DNA of 64,000 bases, taken from Terriglobus albidus (lineage in GTDB: Bacteria > Acidobacteriota > Terriglobia > Terriglobales > Acidobacteriaceae). A program made the translations under genes and the position numbers. The stretch's first letter is position 1. Each line of letters starts with the position of its first letter. The stretch is taken from positions 3,968,001 to 4,032,000 of the forward strand of contig NZ_CP042806.1 in assembly GCF_008000815.1 (NCBI RefSeq). Reading direction: 5' to 3'. This document shows positions 43,951-54,364 of the stretch, piece after piece. The notes under the pieces were generated by a model, which was not told the origin of the DNA, ran no database searches, and saw only the letters and a list, made by a program, of their open reading frames with translations.

Positions 43951-44897
43951 GCAAGGTCGTTCTCCTTGGCGGCTCCGGCCAGATCGGCCAGACCCTGGCC
44001 CGTTACTTTCACGGCCGAGGGGTAGAGGTCATCAGTGTCTCGCGTACGCCACATCCTGCGCCCTGGACAACAGTAGCCTGGGACGGTAAGACCGTTGGGC
44101 GATGGACCAAATGCTTTGAAGGGGCAGACGCAGTTATCAATCTTGCCGGTTCAAGCATCAATACCCGCTTCACTCGTGAACACCGTTCTCTGATCCTTGA
44201 TAGCCGCCTCGATGCGACCAAGGCAACGGCTGCGGCCATTCGCTCCCGCAAACGGCCGCCACGCGTATGGCTTAACGCTTCCGCTGTCGATATCTACCCC
44301 CACACACTTGCTCCCACTCCCGAGACCACCATCAGCGGATATCAAGACACAGGAGCGATGGACAGCACCACTCCCGAGTCATGGCGGTTCCTTTCCGAAG
44401 TAGTGTGGCAGTGGGAAGAAGCCTTTCGAATGGAACAGGTACCGGGCACCCGCAAGGTGGCGTTGCGCACCACGCTGATGCTCTCTCCGGACCAGGGCGG
44501 CGTCTTTCGGCTGCTGTCGACACTGGCGCGATTCGGTCTCGGCGGGCCGCAGGGGTCCGGAAAGCAATTCGTATCGTGGATACACCACACCGACTACGCC
44601 CGGGCCGTGGAGTTCCTGATCGAACGAGAGGACATCGCAGGTCCTGTGAATATCACCAGTCCGCAGCCGCTGTCGAATCGCGAGTTTATGCGCTTGCTGC
44701 GGCAAGCTGTTCGCATGCCCATCGGCCTGCCTGCGCCCGCCTTCGGAATCCAACTCAGTTCCCTTCTATTACGGACGGAACCGGTGCTGGTCCTGAAGTC
44801 GCGATGCAGCGTCCCGACGGTGTTACAGCAACACGGATTCACATGGAGCTTTCCGGACTGGCCATCAGCTGTGCAGGATCTGGTATTGGGGCATTGA
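43926..44897 (+). CDS. TIGR01777-family NAD(P)-binding epimerase-like protein
   Basis: 323 residues of the SDR39U1/YfcH type. The N-terminal Rossmann motif is LLGGSGQIGQTLARYF; INLAGSSINTRFTREHRSLILDSRLDATKA, the later KVALRTTLMLSPDQGGVF and SWIHHTDYARAVEFLI match the family, and a C-terminal DUF1731-like tail (LKSRCSVPTVLQQHGFTWSFPDWPSAVQDLV) is present. The function of this family is unknown. The ATG at 43926 lies inside the end of mlaF, so the two are coupled. The normal active-site Tyr-x3-Lys is replaced by a less obvious pattern, as usual in this family. Confidence 0.87.
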   Translation: MDQGVSRLGKVVLLGGSGQIGQTLARYFHGRGVEVISVSRTPHPAPWTTVAWDGKTVGRWTKCFEGADAVINLAGSSINTRFTREHRSLILDSRLDATKATAAAIRSRKRPPRVWLNASAVDIYPHTLAPTPETTISGYQDTGAMDSTTPESWRFLSEVVWQWEEAFRMEQVPGTRKVALRTTLMLSPDQGGVFRLLSTLARFGLGGPQGSGKQFVSWIHHTDYARAVEFLIEREDIAGPVNITSPQPLSNREFMRLLRQAVRMPIGLPAPAFGIQLSSLLLRTEPVLVLKSRCSVPTVLQQHGFTWSFPDWPSAVQDLVLGH

Positions 44898-44956
44898 ATG
44901 ATTACAGAAGCGAATGATTGAATAACGTTTGAGCTTCGTGGGCAGCTCAAAACGCT

Positions 44957-45099
44957 TGTCATCCTGGAACGCTCGGGATCCCCAGCGAACTTGTTTGCTG
45001 GGGTGATTAGCGAAGGACCTGCTTTTCGGTCAACAGATATCGGCAGAAAAGCGGATTTCTCCGCTCCCTTTGGTCGCTGCGAAATGACAAACAAAAAGG
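44957..45099 (-). repeat. Composite interspersed repeat between the epimerase and DLH genes
   Basis: It begins GTCATCCTG and ends AAATGACAA. The AGCGAAGGACCTGCTT part (about 45009-45024) matches 16018-16033. Bases 45042-45099 are the reverse-complement copy of the family-2 repeat at 29541-29598. A small hairpin with GATCCCCAGC..GCTGGGGT lies at 44981-45006. No gene is seen. Confidence 0.65.
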
Positions 45100-45125
45100 C
45101 GGTTCAAGCTGCACTCGAACCGCCT
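45088..45125 (-). terminator. Terminator of the dienelactone hydrolase gene
   Basis: A 9-base perfect stem AGGCGGTTC/GAACCGCCT (45097-45105 with 45117-45125), followed on the minus strand by TTTTTGTTTG. It lies 29 bases after the gene's stop. Confidence 0.85.
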
Positions 45126-45153
45126 CATGCATGAAGCACTCGTTCCGGCTGCG

Positions 45154-45900
45154 TTAACCGCCCACGGCTACACGGCGATGGAAAAGCTCAAGCGCCATCC
45201 CGTAACCCCAGCGTGCAAGAGCGGGATCATAGCGAGGCCCCTCGTCCCGAAGGAAGGCATGCGCCCCATTCACTTCGTGCCAGGTAAAGTTCAGGTTCAG
45301 CTCATCCAGGCGCGCAAGAATCTTTCTCCGGCCTTCGAGTGGAACGTGGGGATCCTGCCGTCCCCAGATCATCAAGAGCTCGCCTTTGATCTCAGACGCA
45401 CGTGCCAGAGAATCATCTCCGCTTACGCTCAGCGATCCCTTATGAATATCGGTTCCGTAGAAACAGACGGTTGCCAGCACGTCCGGATTCATCGCCGCGC
45501 GAAACGCAAGGTGACCGCCAATGCAGATGCCCATGACGCCAAGCCGTCCGGTACAGTCCGGACGCTGCTTCAGATGGTCTAGCACCGCACGCGCATCTCC
45601 GTCATAGCCTGCCAGCGTCTTCGTAGTCTTCAGTGCATTGCCTCGATCGCTTCCCGCCTGGTCATAACCCAGCACCGTCCCTGCGCTCTCAAACTCGTGA
45701 TAGATCTCCGGAATAGCGACGATATACCCATGTCCGGCAATCATGGCTGCGGTACGGCGAATGGGACCTGTTACCTGGAAGATCTCCGTGTAGAAGAGAA
45801 CGCCAGGATACTTGCCCTCTCCGGCCGGACGGAAGATATGTACCCGCATCGGACCGGTGGGCGTGGAGAGTTCTACATGTTCGTTTTCCAGAATCGTCAT
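45154..45900 (-). CDS. Dienelactone hydrolase-family protein
   Basis: 248 residues from the ATG at 45900 (M-T-I-L-E-N). Alpha/beta-hydrolase with the Cys-Asp-His triad of dienelactone hydrolases: C126 (GVMGICIGGH), D183 (GRQDPHVP) and H214 (GAHAFLRDE). The family opens cyclic lactones in aromatic degradation, but many chromosomal members have other, unknown substrates, and no aromatic pathway gene is nearby. The open frame upstream to 46224 runs antisense into the next gene and was not used. Confidence 0.88.
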   Translation of the reverse strand: MTILENEHVELSTPTGPMRVHIFRPAGEGKYPGVLFYTEIFQVTGPIRRTAAMIAGHGYIVAIPEIYHEFESAGTVLGYDQAGSDRGNALKTTKTLAGYDGDARAVLDHLKQRPDCTGRLGVMGICIGGHLAFRAAMNPDVLATVCFYGTDIHKGSLSVSGDDSLARASEIKGELLMIWGRQDPHVPLEGRRKILARLDELNLNFTWHEVNGAHAFLRDEGPRYDPALARWGYGMALELFHRRVAVGG

Positions 45901-45986
45901 GCACACCACTATAGAAGAGAAAAAGTTCAGCTCGATCCGAGGGTGTGTCATCAAACTCCAGCCGTCAGCGCTACACTGATGGTGCA

Positions 45987-46397
45987 ATGGCTGCGAGCAT
46001 GTATATCGTCGTGGAAGGAGAGGACCCCGGCTACGACATCTTTGTGAATGGGCGGGCCCTGGCCCGTCACGAGGATGCCATCGAAAAGCTGGCGCTCCGC
46101 CTGAATGTAAAGCCCCTGATCGAGTTCTTCTCAGCCGACGAGAACTCCATGGCGCTGTTGATTGAAGAGGGCGCCGGCAATCCCGAGCTTCTGAGACGTA
46201 TGCCTCCACCCCAATGGTATGCACCGGCGGACGGCTTGCTGACCGTGCAGACGCTGCTTGATGACCTGCGCAAAGAACCGCAGCTTCTTGGCTCTGAGAC
46301 GTCGATCGTGATCGCTGAACTGGAAGAGTACGAGACCGTACTGCTGAAAGCAGCCGTGCGCGGCCACCGCTGGCATCTTGCTGTCAGTTGGCGCTGA
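45987..46397 (+). CDS. Unknown conserved-looking protein
   Basis: 136 residues from the ATG at 45987 (a second ATG at 45999 is also possible). No membrane segment. The sequence begins YIVVEGEDPGYDIFVNGRALARHEDAIEKLA, continues with an acidic middle (ADENSMALLIEEGAGNP) and includes PPPQWYAPADGLLTVQTLLDDL, a layout like small immunity or DUF1877-like proteins, but I recognise no family with confidence. It overlaps the next gene by one base (TGATG), so the two are cotranscribed. Confidence 0.7.
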   Translation: MAASMYIVVEGEDPGYDIFVNGRALARHEDAIEKLALRLNVKPLIEFFSADENSMALLIEEGAGNPELLRRMPPPQWYAPADGLLTVQTLLDDLRKEPQLLGSETSIVIAELEEYETVLLKAAVRGHRWHLAVSWR

Positions 46398-47194
46398 TGC
46401 GGCAGATCTCGGCGCTTCTGCTGCTGTGCTTCCTCTGGGGCATGGAGTGGCTGCGTGAGCTCCTGGTACTACCCGCTACGCCATCTACATTACGTGCAGC
46501 AATCACCTGTACTCTCGCTGCGCTTCTGTATGCTCTTTTTCCTCCGGAACGCTGCAGCAGCCGACGCGGCATCCTCTCTGCGTTGGGACTTTTTGCGGTT
46601 CCCTTGCTGCTACAGCAAGCCGCCCATCTCTCCGGTTACACCAGTGCCGCACTCTGGACTCTCACGCCCGTCCTGATCGTGGTTGTATGCGGGGCACGAT
46701 CTACCGGTCTGCGGCAGGAGATGTTAATCGCCGCCCTGGCCGGTGTCGCTGGAACATTACTCATCCTTCCATTCCAAGTCCCTGCGTCTCCCTCCGAGGG
46801 ACTTCACTGGCTGCTCCTTCTTACCGGCATTACCAGCGCAGCCGTCGCTTCAGTCCTGGCGCCGGCTGCAGCGGGCTTCAGAACTACCGGCCTGTTGAGC
46901 GCTGCCGTCATTCTTTGGATCGCAACCATCGCACGGGGACCAATCTCCCTTTCGCTGCCTGAGTTGCTTTGGATCGCCTGTATCGATCTGCCGGCGCTGT
47001 TCCTGCTTCTCTGGCTACTGCCGCAGGTACGTCCGGAGGCGTTGGGCACACGCTATCTTTTGCCCATGGCCATCACGATCCTGACCAGTTGGGTCGCTCT
47101 TCACCAACAAATGACGGTCCGCTTTGCCGGCGGGGTTCTTCTTCTGCTGACGTCTTCCGCAGGCCTCATCTTGCTCTCACGACGCATGGCTTAA
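46397..47194 (+). CDS. EamA-like multi-helix membrane protein
   Basis: 265 residues with about ten predicted helices in two halves (ISALLLLCFLWGMEWLRELLV, LSALGLFAVPLLLQQAAHL, TSAALWTLTPVLIVVVCG ... ITILTSWVALHQQMTVRFAGGVLLLLTSSAGLILL), the arrangement of drug/metabolite transporters. I chose the ATG at 46397 because it overlaps the upstream stop; a TTG nine bases earlier is possible. Substrate unknown. A long shared terminator follows directly. Confidence 0.78.
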   Translation: MRQISALLLLCFLWGMEWLRELLVLPATPSTLRAAITCTLAALLYALFPPERCSSRRGILSALGLFAVPLLLQQAAHLSGYTSAALWTLTPVLIVVVCGARSTGLRQEMLIAALAGVAGTLLILPFQVPASPSEGLHWLLLLTGITSAAVASVLAPAAAGFRTTGLLSAAVILWIATIARGPISLSLPELLWIACIDLPALFLLLWLLPQVRPEALGTRYLLPMAITILTSWVALHQQMTVRFAGGVLLLLTSSAGLILLSRRMA

Positions 47195-47230
47195 AACGAA
47201 ACCGGACTGCCGTAGCAGTCCGGTTTCGTT
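47195..47230. terminator. Bidirectional terminator between the EamA-like gene and pnp
   Basis: A perfect 16-base stem (47195-47210 with 47215-47230) with loop CGTA lies directly after the stop of the + strand gene and 11 bases after the pnp stop on the minus strand. Confidence 0.9.
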
Positions 47231-47240
47231 TCGTTATGCC

Positions 47241-49706
<2,466 letters not shown>

Positions 49707-50036
49707 CTAGTGTTCTCTCTTTCTTTCTCTTCTGTCTTCGTCTCGAAACCTGGTGTTGTGCGTCTGTCAGACACACGAATGCAAAGACATGGCGGACCTC
49801 AGGCACAGGCCATGCAATGCGAAAAACTTGGGTTGGGGGTGCCCTGACAGAGGCGCGCCTGGCTGTTCAGCTACCATCGCGCCTGTCATTACCGCGCGCT
49901 CCGGAGGGGCGGAAAAGCATAAACGGCTGCTGAAGCCCGCATAGCGGACCCCGCAGCCGTATATGGAAACTTCGTGCGCGTGGGCATAGTTACTCGTGCC
50001 GCGTAAAGCTCAACCGGAAGCAGATGTTGAATCCGC
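49707..50036 (-). other. rpsO-pnp intergenic region with a hairpin
   Basis: 330 bases without a gene. On the minus-strand transcript an 8-base stem ACGGCTGC/GCAGCCGT (49923-49930 with 49953-49960) with an internal GGGGTCCGC..GCGGGCTTC segment lies about 75 bases after rpsO; it could be an attenuator or an RNase III site like that known between these genes in enterobacteria. A pyrimidine-rich stretch on the + strand (49712-49740) gives a purine-rich leader just before pnp, which includes its ribosome site. Confidence 0.5.
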
Positions 50037-50303
50037 TTACTTACGGATGCCCAGCTTGCCGATCACTTCGCGGTAGCGGTCAGAGTCGTTCTTCTTGAGG
50101 TAGTCCAGCAGGCGACGGCGCTTGCTGACCAGCATCAGCAGGCCGCGACGGGAGCCATGGTCCTTCTTATGGGTCTTGAAGTGCTCCGTCAGCTCGCCGA
50201 TCCGCTCGCTCAGAATCGCAATCTGGACCTCGGGGCTACCAGTATCCGAATCATGCGTGCGGAATTTGGTGATAATTTCTGTCTTCTTGGCAGGTGCTAA
50301 CAC
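50037..50303 (-). CDS. rpsO: 30S ribosomal protein S15
   Basis: 88 residues, exactly the usual size. Binds 16S rRNA in the platform. Family motifs: [58 protein letters not shown] and the [12 protein letters not shown] ending. The start is GTG; AGGAG lies twelve bases upstream, a long spacing that could reflect S15 autoregulation at the leader as in other bacteria. It precedes pnp on the same strand. Confidence 0.97.
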   Translation of the reverse strand: MLAPAKKTEIITKFRTHDSDTGSPEVQIAILSERIGELTEHFKTHKKDHGSRRGLLMLVSKRRRLLDYLKKNDSDRYREVIGKLGIRK

Positions 50304-50380
50304 GGGATTACGTTGCTCCTCTACTTCTCTTCTCTTAAATTCACTCGTCTAGTGTCCTGTGTAGGATACCATTTTTGTCA

Positions 50381-50420
50381 CCTTTAGCCTACAGACCTGG
50401 CCCTTTAGCCTACAGACCTG
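50381..50420. repeat. 21-base tandem duplication at the end of the xylanase gene
   Basis: CCTTTAGCCTACAGACCTG occurs at 50381-50399 and again at 50402-50420, period 21. The second copy covers the xylanase stop codon, so the copy beyond it carries a second TAG in the same phase. Confidence 0.85.
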
Positions 50421-51564
50421 TCTTTGACGGCGTCGAACGCGTTTCCATGGCTGCTCTTGCCGCATAAAACGCCTCCTTCGGGCGAAGGTTCTGGTCGAAG
50501 AGCAGCGGACGGGTCTGGTCGTCACGTCCATTTTCATACCGCAACCAGCTCTGGCCGTCATCGACACCCCAGAACAGGACCGCCGTGACAGCCCGCTCTT
50601 CCAGCGCCATCGCCAGAAAACGGCTGTAGGTCTGGGCGACCTCCACATCCTGCCTCCCAGGAGTCCGGTCCACCTCCCGATCATTGACGTCCATCTCACT
50701 CAGGAAGATCTGGAGCCCCATCTCACGCACCCGCTCCATAAATCGCTGCAGACCCGGACCATAGCTGTACATCGGCCGGGCTGAAATATGGCACTGAATC
50801 CCGACCGCATCGAGAGGCACACGTCTCGCCTTCAGCCGCCGCAATAAGAGCAACACCGCACTGCGCTTCTGCTCCGCGTCGTAAGTCTCGCTCTCGATGC
50901 CGTAGTCGTTATAACTCAGAAGCGCCGCAGGATCTGCCGCACGTGCCGCCTGAAAAGCCACTTCGATATAGTCCGGCCCCACCATTCGAAGCCAGAACGA
51001 GTTCCGCAGGCCATCCGGGCGATTGTCCTTTACCTCGACGGCCTCATTCACAACGTCCCAGGAGTGCATTCTCCCCGCATATCGGCCTGTAACTGTCTGA
51101 ATGTGTTCGGTCAATTGCCGGCGGGCCTCCTGCGCGGAATCGATCGCCTCGACCCACGACGGCAGCGCCCGGTGCCAGCACAGCGTATGCCCGCGCAGAC
51201 GAATCCGGTTCTGCTCCGCAAAGGTAAGCAATGCATCCGCCTGCTCGAACGAATATTGTCCAAGTGCAGGCCGCAGTGCGCCCCACTTCATCGCATTTTC
51301 AGGAACAATCAGGCTGGCCTGCTCACGCACTACGGCTACATAGTGCGGGTCCTGCAACAGTTTCGGATCCACGGCGAACCCTGTCAAAAGACGATGCTCT
51401 GCTGCGACAGAGCGCAGAGACCACTGTCCTGAAATCTCGCGGGTGGGAGCCTGTTTCGGAGCCGGAGCAGACGTCTTCTTCCCGCAACCGATCAATGGAG
51501 CAAGACCTGCGCCCGCGGCGGAGAGAAGACCATACCGCAACAGCTCGCGGCGAGGCAGATTCAT
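50410..51564 (-). CDS. GH10 endo-1,4-beta-xylanase, Tat-type lipoprotein
   Basis: 384 residues. The N-terminus has a twin-arginine motif (PRRELLRYG) before a hydrophobic stretch and a lipobox ending at C27 (APLIGC), so the folded enzyme is likely exported by Tat and lipid-anchored. The GH10 TIM barrel has acid/base E174 (WDVVNEA) and nucleophile E290 (FLSEMDV), plus GHTLCWHRALPSW and GIQCHI. It is predicted to cut xylan backbones outside the inner membrane. It overlaps the small upstream ORF by four bases (ATGA). The 3' end carries a 21-base duplication. Confidence 0.93.
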   Translation of the reverse strand: MNLPRRELLRYGLLSAAGAGLAPLIGCGKKTSAPAPKQAPTREISGQWSLRSVAAEHRLLTGFAVDPKLLQDPHYVAVVREQASLIVPENAMKWGALRPALGQYSFEQADALLTFAEQNRIRLRGHTLCWHRALPSWVEAIDSAQEARRQLTEHIQTVTGRYAGRMHSWDVVNEAVEVKDNRPDGLRNSFWLRMVGPDYIEVAFQAARAADPAALLSYNDYGIESETYDAEQKRSAVLLLLRRLKARRVPLDAVGIQCHISARPMYSYGPGLQRFMERVREMGLQIFLSEMDVNDREVDRTPGRQDVEVAQTYSRFLAMALEERAVTAVLFWGVDDGQSWLRYENGRDDQTRPLLFDQNLRPKEAFYAARAAMETRSTPSKTGL

Positions 51565-51791
51565 TCCCCGCCCCGTTTCCCCGCCAGATCGCGAATTTCA
51601 CCGGTCCAGCGCAAAAAACGCATCAGTTGCCCACGCTCCCGCCAGGCAAACCGGAAGAAATCCGATGCCGTAATCTGCTCTGCCTTCAACCCGGAATAGG
51701 TTTCAAGACGCCAGCGCAGGTAAGGAGAGTTCCACGGCCTCAGCCTGTGGCCCTTCGTCGCATTCCAAAGAAACAGCAGCCCACCAAACAT
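51561..51791 (-). CDS. Unknown small protein coupled to the xylanase gene
   Basis: 76 residues, basic and rich in aromatic residues (WNATKGHRLRPWNSPYLRWRLETYSG). Its stop overlaps the xylanase ATG (ATGA), which supports real translation. No signal peptide beyond a short hydrophobic start (MFGGLLFLW), and no family recognised. It lies 36 bases after flgL, from which a weak hairpin (51806-51833) separates it. Confidence 0.65.
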   Translation of the reverse strand: MFGGLLFLWNATKGHRLRPWNSPYLRWRLETYSGLKAEQITASDFFRFAWRERGQLMRFLRWTGEIRDLAGKRGGE

Positions 51792-51827
51792 TCCGCTGTC
51801 AGTATAGGGCGTGGGCGTGCCATCACC

Positions 51828-52679
51828 CTATGAGAGGAAGTCGAAGAGATTGGATTTGCCCAGGGACGCAATCACACTCAGCAATGCCTTCTGCTGGGTT
51901 TGGGTATTGCTGAGATCTGTAGCAACCTGGGCCGGATCGGCACTCAACAGCTCTGTCTGGGAAATCGTAATCTCCGACTTACGCTGGCTGGCCGTATCGC
52001 TGGCGCTCTGAACGGCAGACAGCGAGTTCTCAAAAGCTGCGCGCTGCGCCGTAACTGTATTCAATGCCGCCCCAAGCTTGCCTGTCGCCGTCGTATCCCC
52101 GGAGGTCGCGCCGGCAATAGCATCGTCCAGAGCGCTGAGAGCCTGCGAGAAGATGTTCGATCCCGGCACATTGGTGGCGATCTTCTGCCCTGTCGGAGTG
52201 GTTACGTACTGGATCGAGCTGTCTCCGGAATAGGTTCCATTCGAAGCAAATGCGGGAGCGTCAGTAGCGCTGCCGGCAAAGAGATATTGCCCCTGGAAAG
52301 AGCTGTTCGCCATGGAAAGGACCGTGGACTTGATGTTCTGCAGCTGCTGCGCCACGGTGGCTTTCGCGTCGGCATTCAGCGTTCCGTTGTTTGCCTGCGT
52401 CGACAGCGAAATCGCCTGGGTCAACTGCTGCACCACTGTGCTCAAGGCGCTGTCGGCTGTCTGCATGCGGCCGGTGAGACCGGTCGCCGTATTGATAAAC
52501 GTGTCGTTGAGGGCAAGCTCTGACTGCATGCGGGCTGCACTGCTGACGGCGACAGAGTCATCCGACAACTGATTCACGCGCGATCCGCTCGAGAGCTGCT
52601 GCGTCAAACGCTGTTCTGTTGCTGAAATCGCGTTCAGCGAACCGGTAAGGCCAGTGATGAAATTGGGATCGATACGCAT
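51828..52679 (-). CDS. flgL: Flagellar hook-filament junction protein FlgL
   Basis: 283 residues. The flagellin-type N-terminus (TGLTGSLNAISATEQRLTQQLSSGSRVNQLSDDSVAV) and C-terminal coiled part (ALNTVTAQRAAFENSLSAVQSASD) match HAP3, which joins FlgK to the filament. It lies 12 bases after flgK in the late-gene part of the operon and is likely transcribed from the sigma-28 promoter at 54338. Confidence 0.92.
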   Translation of the reverse strand: MRIDPNFITGLTGSLNAISATEQRLTQQLSSGSRVNQLSDDSVAVSSAARMQSELALNDTFINTATGLTGRMQTADSALSTVVQQLTQAISLSTQANNGTLNADAKATVAQQLQNIKSTVLSMANSSFQGQYLFAGSATDAPAFASNGTYSGDSSIQYVTTPTGQKIATNVPGSNIFSQALSALDDAIAGATSGDTTATGKLGAALNTVTAQRAAFENSLSAVQSASDTASQRKSEITISQTELLSADPAQVATDLSNTQTQQKALLSVIASLGKSNLFDFLS

Positions 52680-52691
52680 GTCATGCCGTCC

Positions 52692-54014
52692 TTAGGAGAC
52701 CGTCGTGTCCTGTCCGAGGTTGATCGCTTCCGCCATCAATTTGTCCGCAACCGCGAAGATACGCGCATTGGCTTGATAAGCCCTCTGGTACATCGTCAGA
52801 TTGGCCGCCTCTTCGTCCAGCGACACTCCGGAGACCGCATCGCGCTGTGACTGGATCTGCGTCAGCGTCGCATTCTGAGCGGTATTGTCCGTGGAGGCGG
52901 CGCTTGCCTGCGCACCGATCTCGGACAACATTGCTGCAAGAAAGTCTCCGCCGGTCTCTCCATTGGTGTTCTTTGCATCCTTTAGCGCAGCCAACGCAGA
53001 GGCGTTTCCACTGCCTCCTGAACCTTCTCCCGAAGCCGCAGCAGCAATCCCTGATGGACTGGTCATCACGACCTTGATATTTGCCGCAAATCCTGTAGCG
53101 CTCGACGGTGACGAAAAGATCGGTCCGCCGCCGCTGCCGTTTGCATCCACACCCGCAGCATTCTGGGTATTGACGGCATTCGCTACGCTCGTAGCGAACT
53201 GGTCCAGCGCGGTACGGGCGGTTGCCAAAGCTCCGTCGCGTACGGCTACCATTCCGCCGATCTGTCCACCGGTAAGACCAGAGGTCGAGGAAGTATCGAA
53301 TGCATACGAAGATGCGCCGCCGACAAGAACTGCACCGTTACTCGCGGTCACGGTTACAGCAGCGTTGTCCGTATTGGGGGTGACGGAAACGCCGAGATAA
53401 TTGGAGAGCTGGGTGATAGCCTGCTGCCGCTGCTCACTAATTGAGCCGTCAGTATCTCTGCCTTCAAGGATCTGCTGGTTCAGACCGGCGATCGTCTTAC
53501 TCAGGCTATTAATGTTTGTAGCAATGCCGCCGATCTGAGTATTGATCCCAGAGATCTGCTGGTCCAGTTGGCTCGCTGCTGAGTTCATCGCCGAAGCGAA
53601 CGATCCGGCCGCGGATAATACCGCCTGGCGTGTCGCAGTATCCGAAGGATTGGCCTCAAGACTGGCAAACGAGGTCCATAAGCCATCCAAAGCGCTTCCG
53701 AGCGCGGTGCTTCCGCTGCTGTTGACCGGAAAGACATTCTGGAGATCGTTCAGTGCTGACAGCTTGGAGCTGGCCGCCTGCGCCACCTGGGTCTGGTTCG
53801 CCAGGCGCTGCTCCACGATGGGGTCGCGCTGCTGGGTCACGCTGACGTTGACAGCGGAGACCGATACGGAATCCTGAAAGGCCACTACGCGTCGGGTATA
53901 ACCAGCGGTGTTCTGGTTAGCCACATTCTGCGCGGTTACATTGAGCGCCTTCTGCGTCGAATCCAACGCCGAGCCGGCTAGCGACATCAATGAAGCCAGG
54001 CTTCCGATAGACAT
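52692..54014 (-). CDS. flgK: Flagellar hook-associated protein FlgK
   Basis: 440 residues. The N-terminal rod-type motif is SALDSTQKALNVTAQNVANQNTAGYTRRVVAF; the C-terminal part NLTMYQRAYQANARIFAVADKLMAEAINLG is the axial-protein signature. The variable middle domain is Ala/Gly/Ser rich and short compared with enteric FlgK (about 550 residues). Forms the first junction zone at the hook tip. Seven bases after flgM. Confidence 0.94.
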   Translation of the reverse strand: MSIGSLASLMSLAGSALDSTQKALNVTAQNVANQNTAGYTRRVVAFQDSVSVSAVNVSVTQQRDPIVEQRLANQTQVAQAASSKLSALNDLQNVFPVNSSGSTALGSALDGLWTSFASLEANPSDTATRQAVLSAAGSFASAMNSAASQLDQQISGINTQIGGIATNINSLSKTIAGLNQQILEGRDTDGSISEQRQQAITQLSNYLGVSVTPNTDNAAVTVTASNGAVLVGGASSYAFDTSSTSGLTGGQIGGMVAVRDGALATARTALDQFATSVANAVNTQNAAGVDANGSGGGPIFSSPSSATGFAANIKVVMTSPSGIAAAASGEGSGGSGNASALAALKDAKNTNGETGGDFLAAMLSEIGAQASAASTDNTAQNATLTQIQSQRDAVSGVSLDEEAANLTMYQRAYQANARIFAVADKLMAEAINLGQDTTVS

Positions 54015-54021
54015 GAGTCTC

Positions 54022-54318
54022 CTATTTGAGCATCGACGAGATCAGCTTGTCAGCTACCGCGGTCGATGGCACGTTATAGCTGCCGTCGGCAATCGCCTTC
54101 TGCAGCGCGGCGACTTTCTCCATGCGCGTATCGTCGCCATTGACAGCCTGGGCGAGTGCTCCCGCCGCGGGGCTAAGGGTTGTCTGATCCTGCTGGATGC
54201 TCTTGGCTTCTGTTGCGGACGCGGCCTTGGCGCTCCGTGCCACGCCACTCGTCTTCTCAATACCGAGGCCATTTACCAGGCTGCCGAGATTTCCAATGCC
54301 ACTCGTTTCGTTTGCCAT
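54022..54318 (-). CDS. flgM: Anti-sigma-28 factor FlgM
   Basis: 98 residues. The C-terminal half (DDTRMEKVAALQKAIADGSYNVPSTAVADKLISSML) is the sigma-28-binding region, while the N-terminal half is low-complexity and probably disordered, as in known FlgM. It holds FliA inactive until the hook-basal body is complete and FlgM is exported. AAGGAG precedes the ATG by seven bases and a consensus sigma-28 promoter lies 20 bases further upstream, so its own target drives it. Confidence 0.9.
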   Translation of the reverse strand: MANETSGIGNLGSLVNGLGIEKTSGVARSAKAASATEAKSIQQDQTTLSPAAGALAQAVNGDDTRMEKVAALQKAIADGSYNVPSTAVADKLISSMLK

Positions 54319-54337
54319 ACAACACTCCTTGACGGGC

Positions 54338-54364
54338 TTATCGGCCGGTTGCGGCCAGACTTGA
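54338..54364 (-). promoter_or_regulatory. Sigma-28 promoter of flgM-flgK-flgL
   Basis: On the minus strand it reads TCAAGTCT, 11 bases, GCCGATAA, matching the sigma-28 consensus in -10 and spacing and the common TCAAG form of the -35. The -10 box contains the TAA stop codon of the short flgJ gene. The flgM ATG is 20 bases downstream. Confidence 0.8.

Noticed and set aside
50349-50699. 116-codon frame on the - strand at the xylanase 3' end
   Set aside because: Arg/Trp-rich out-of-frame shadow of the xylanase gene.
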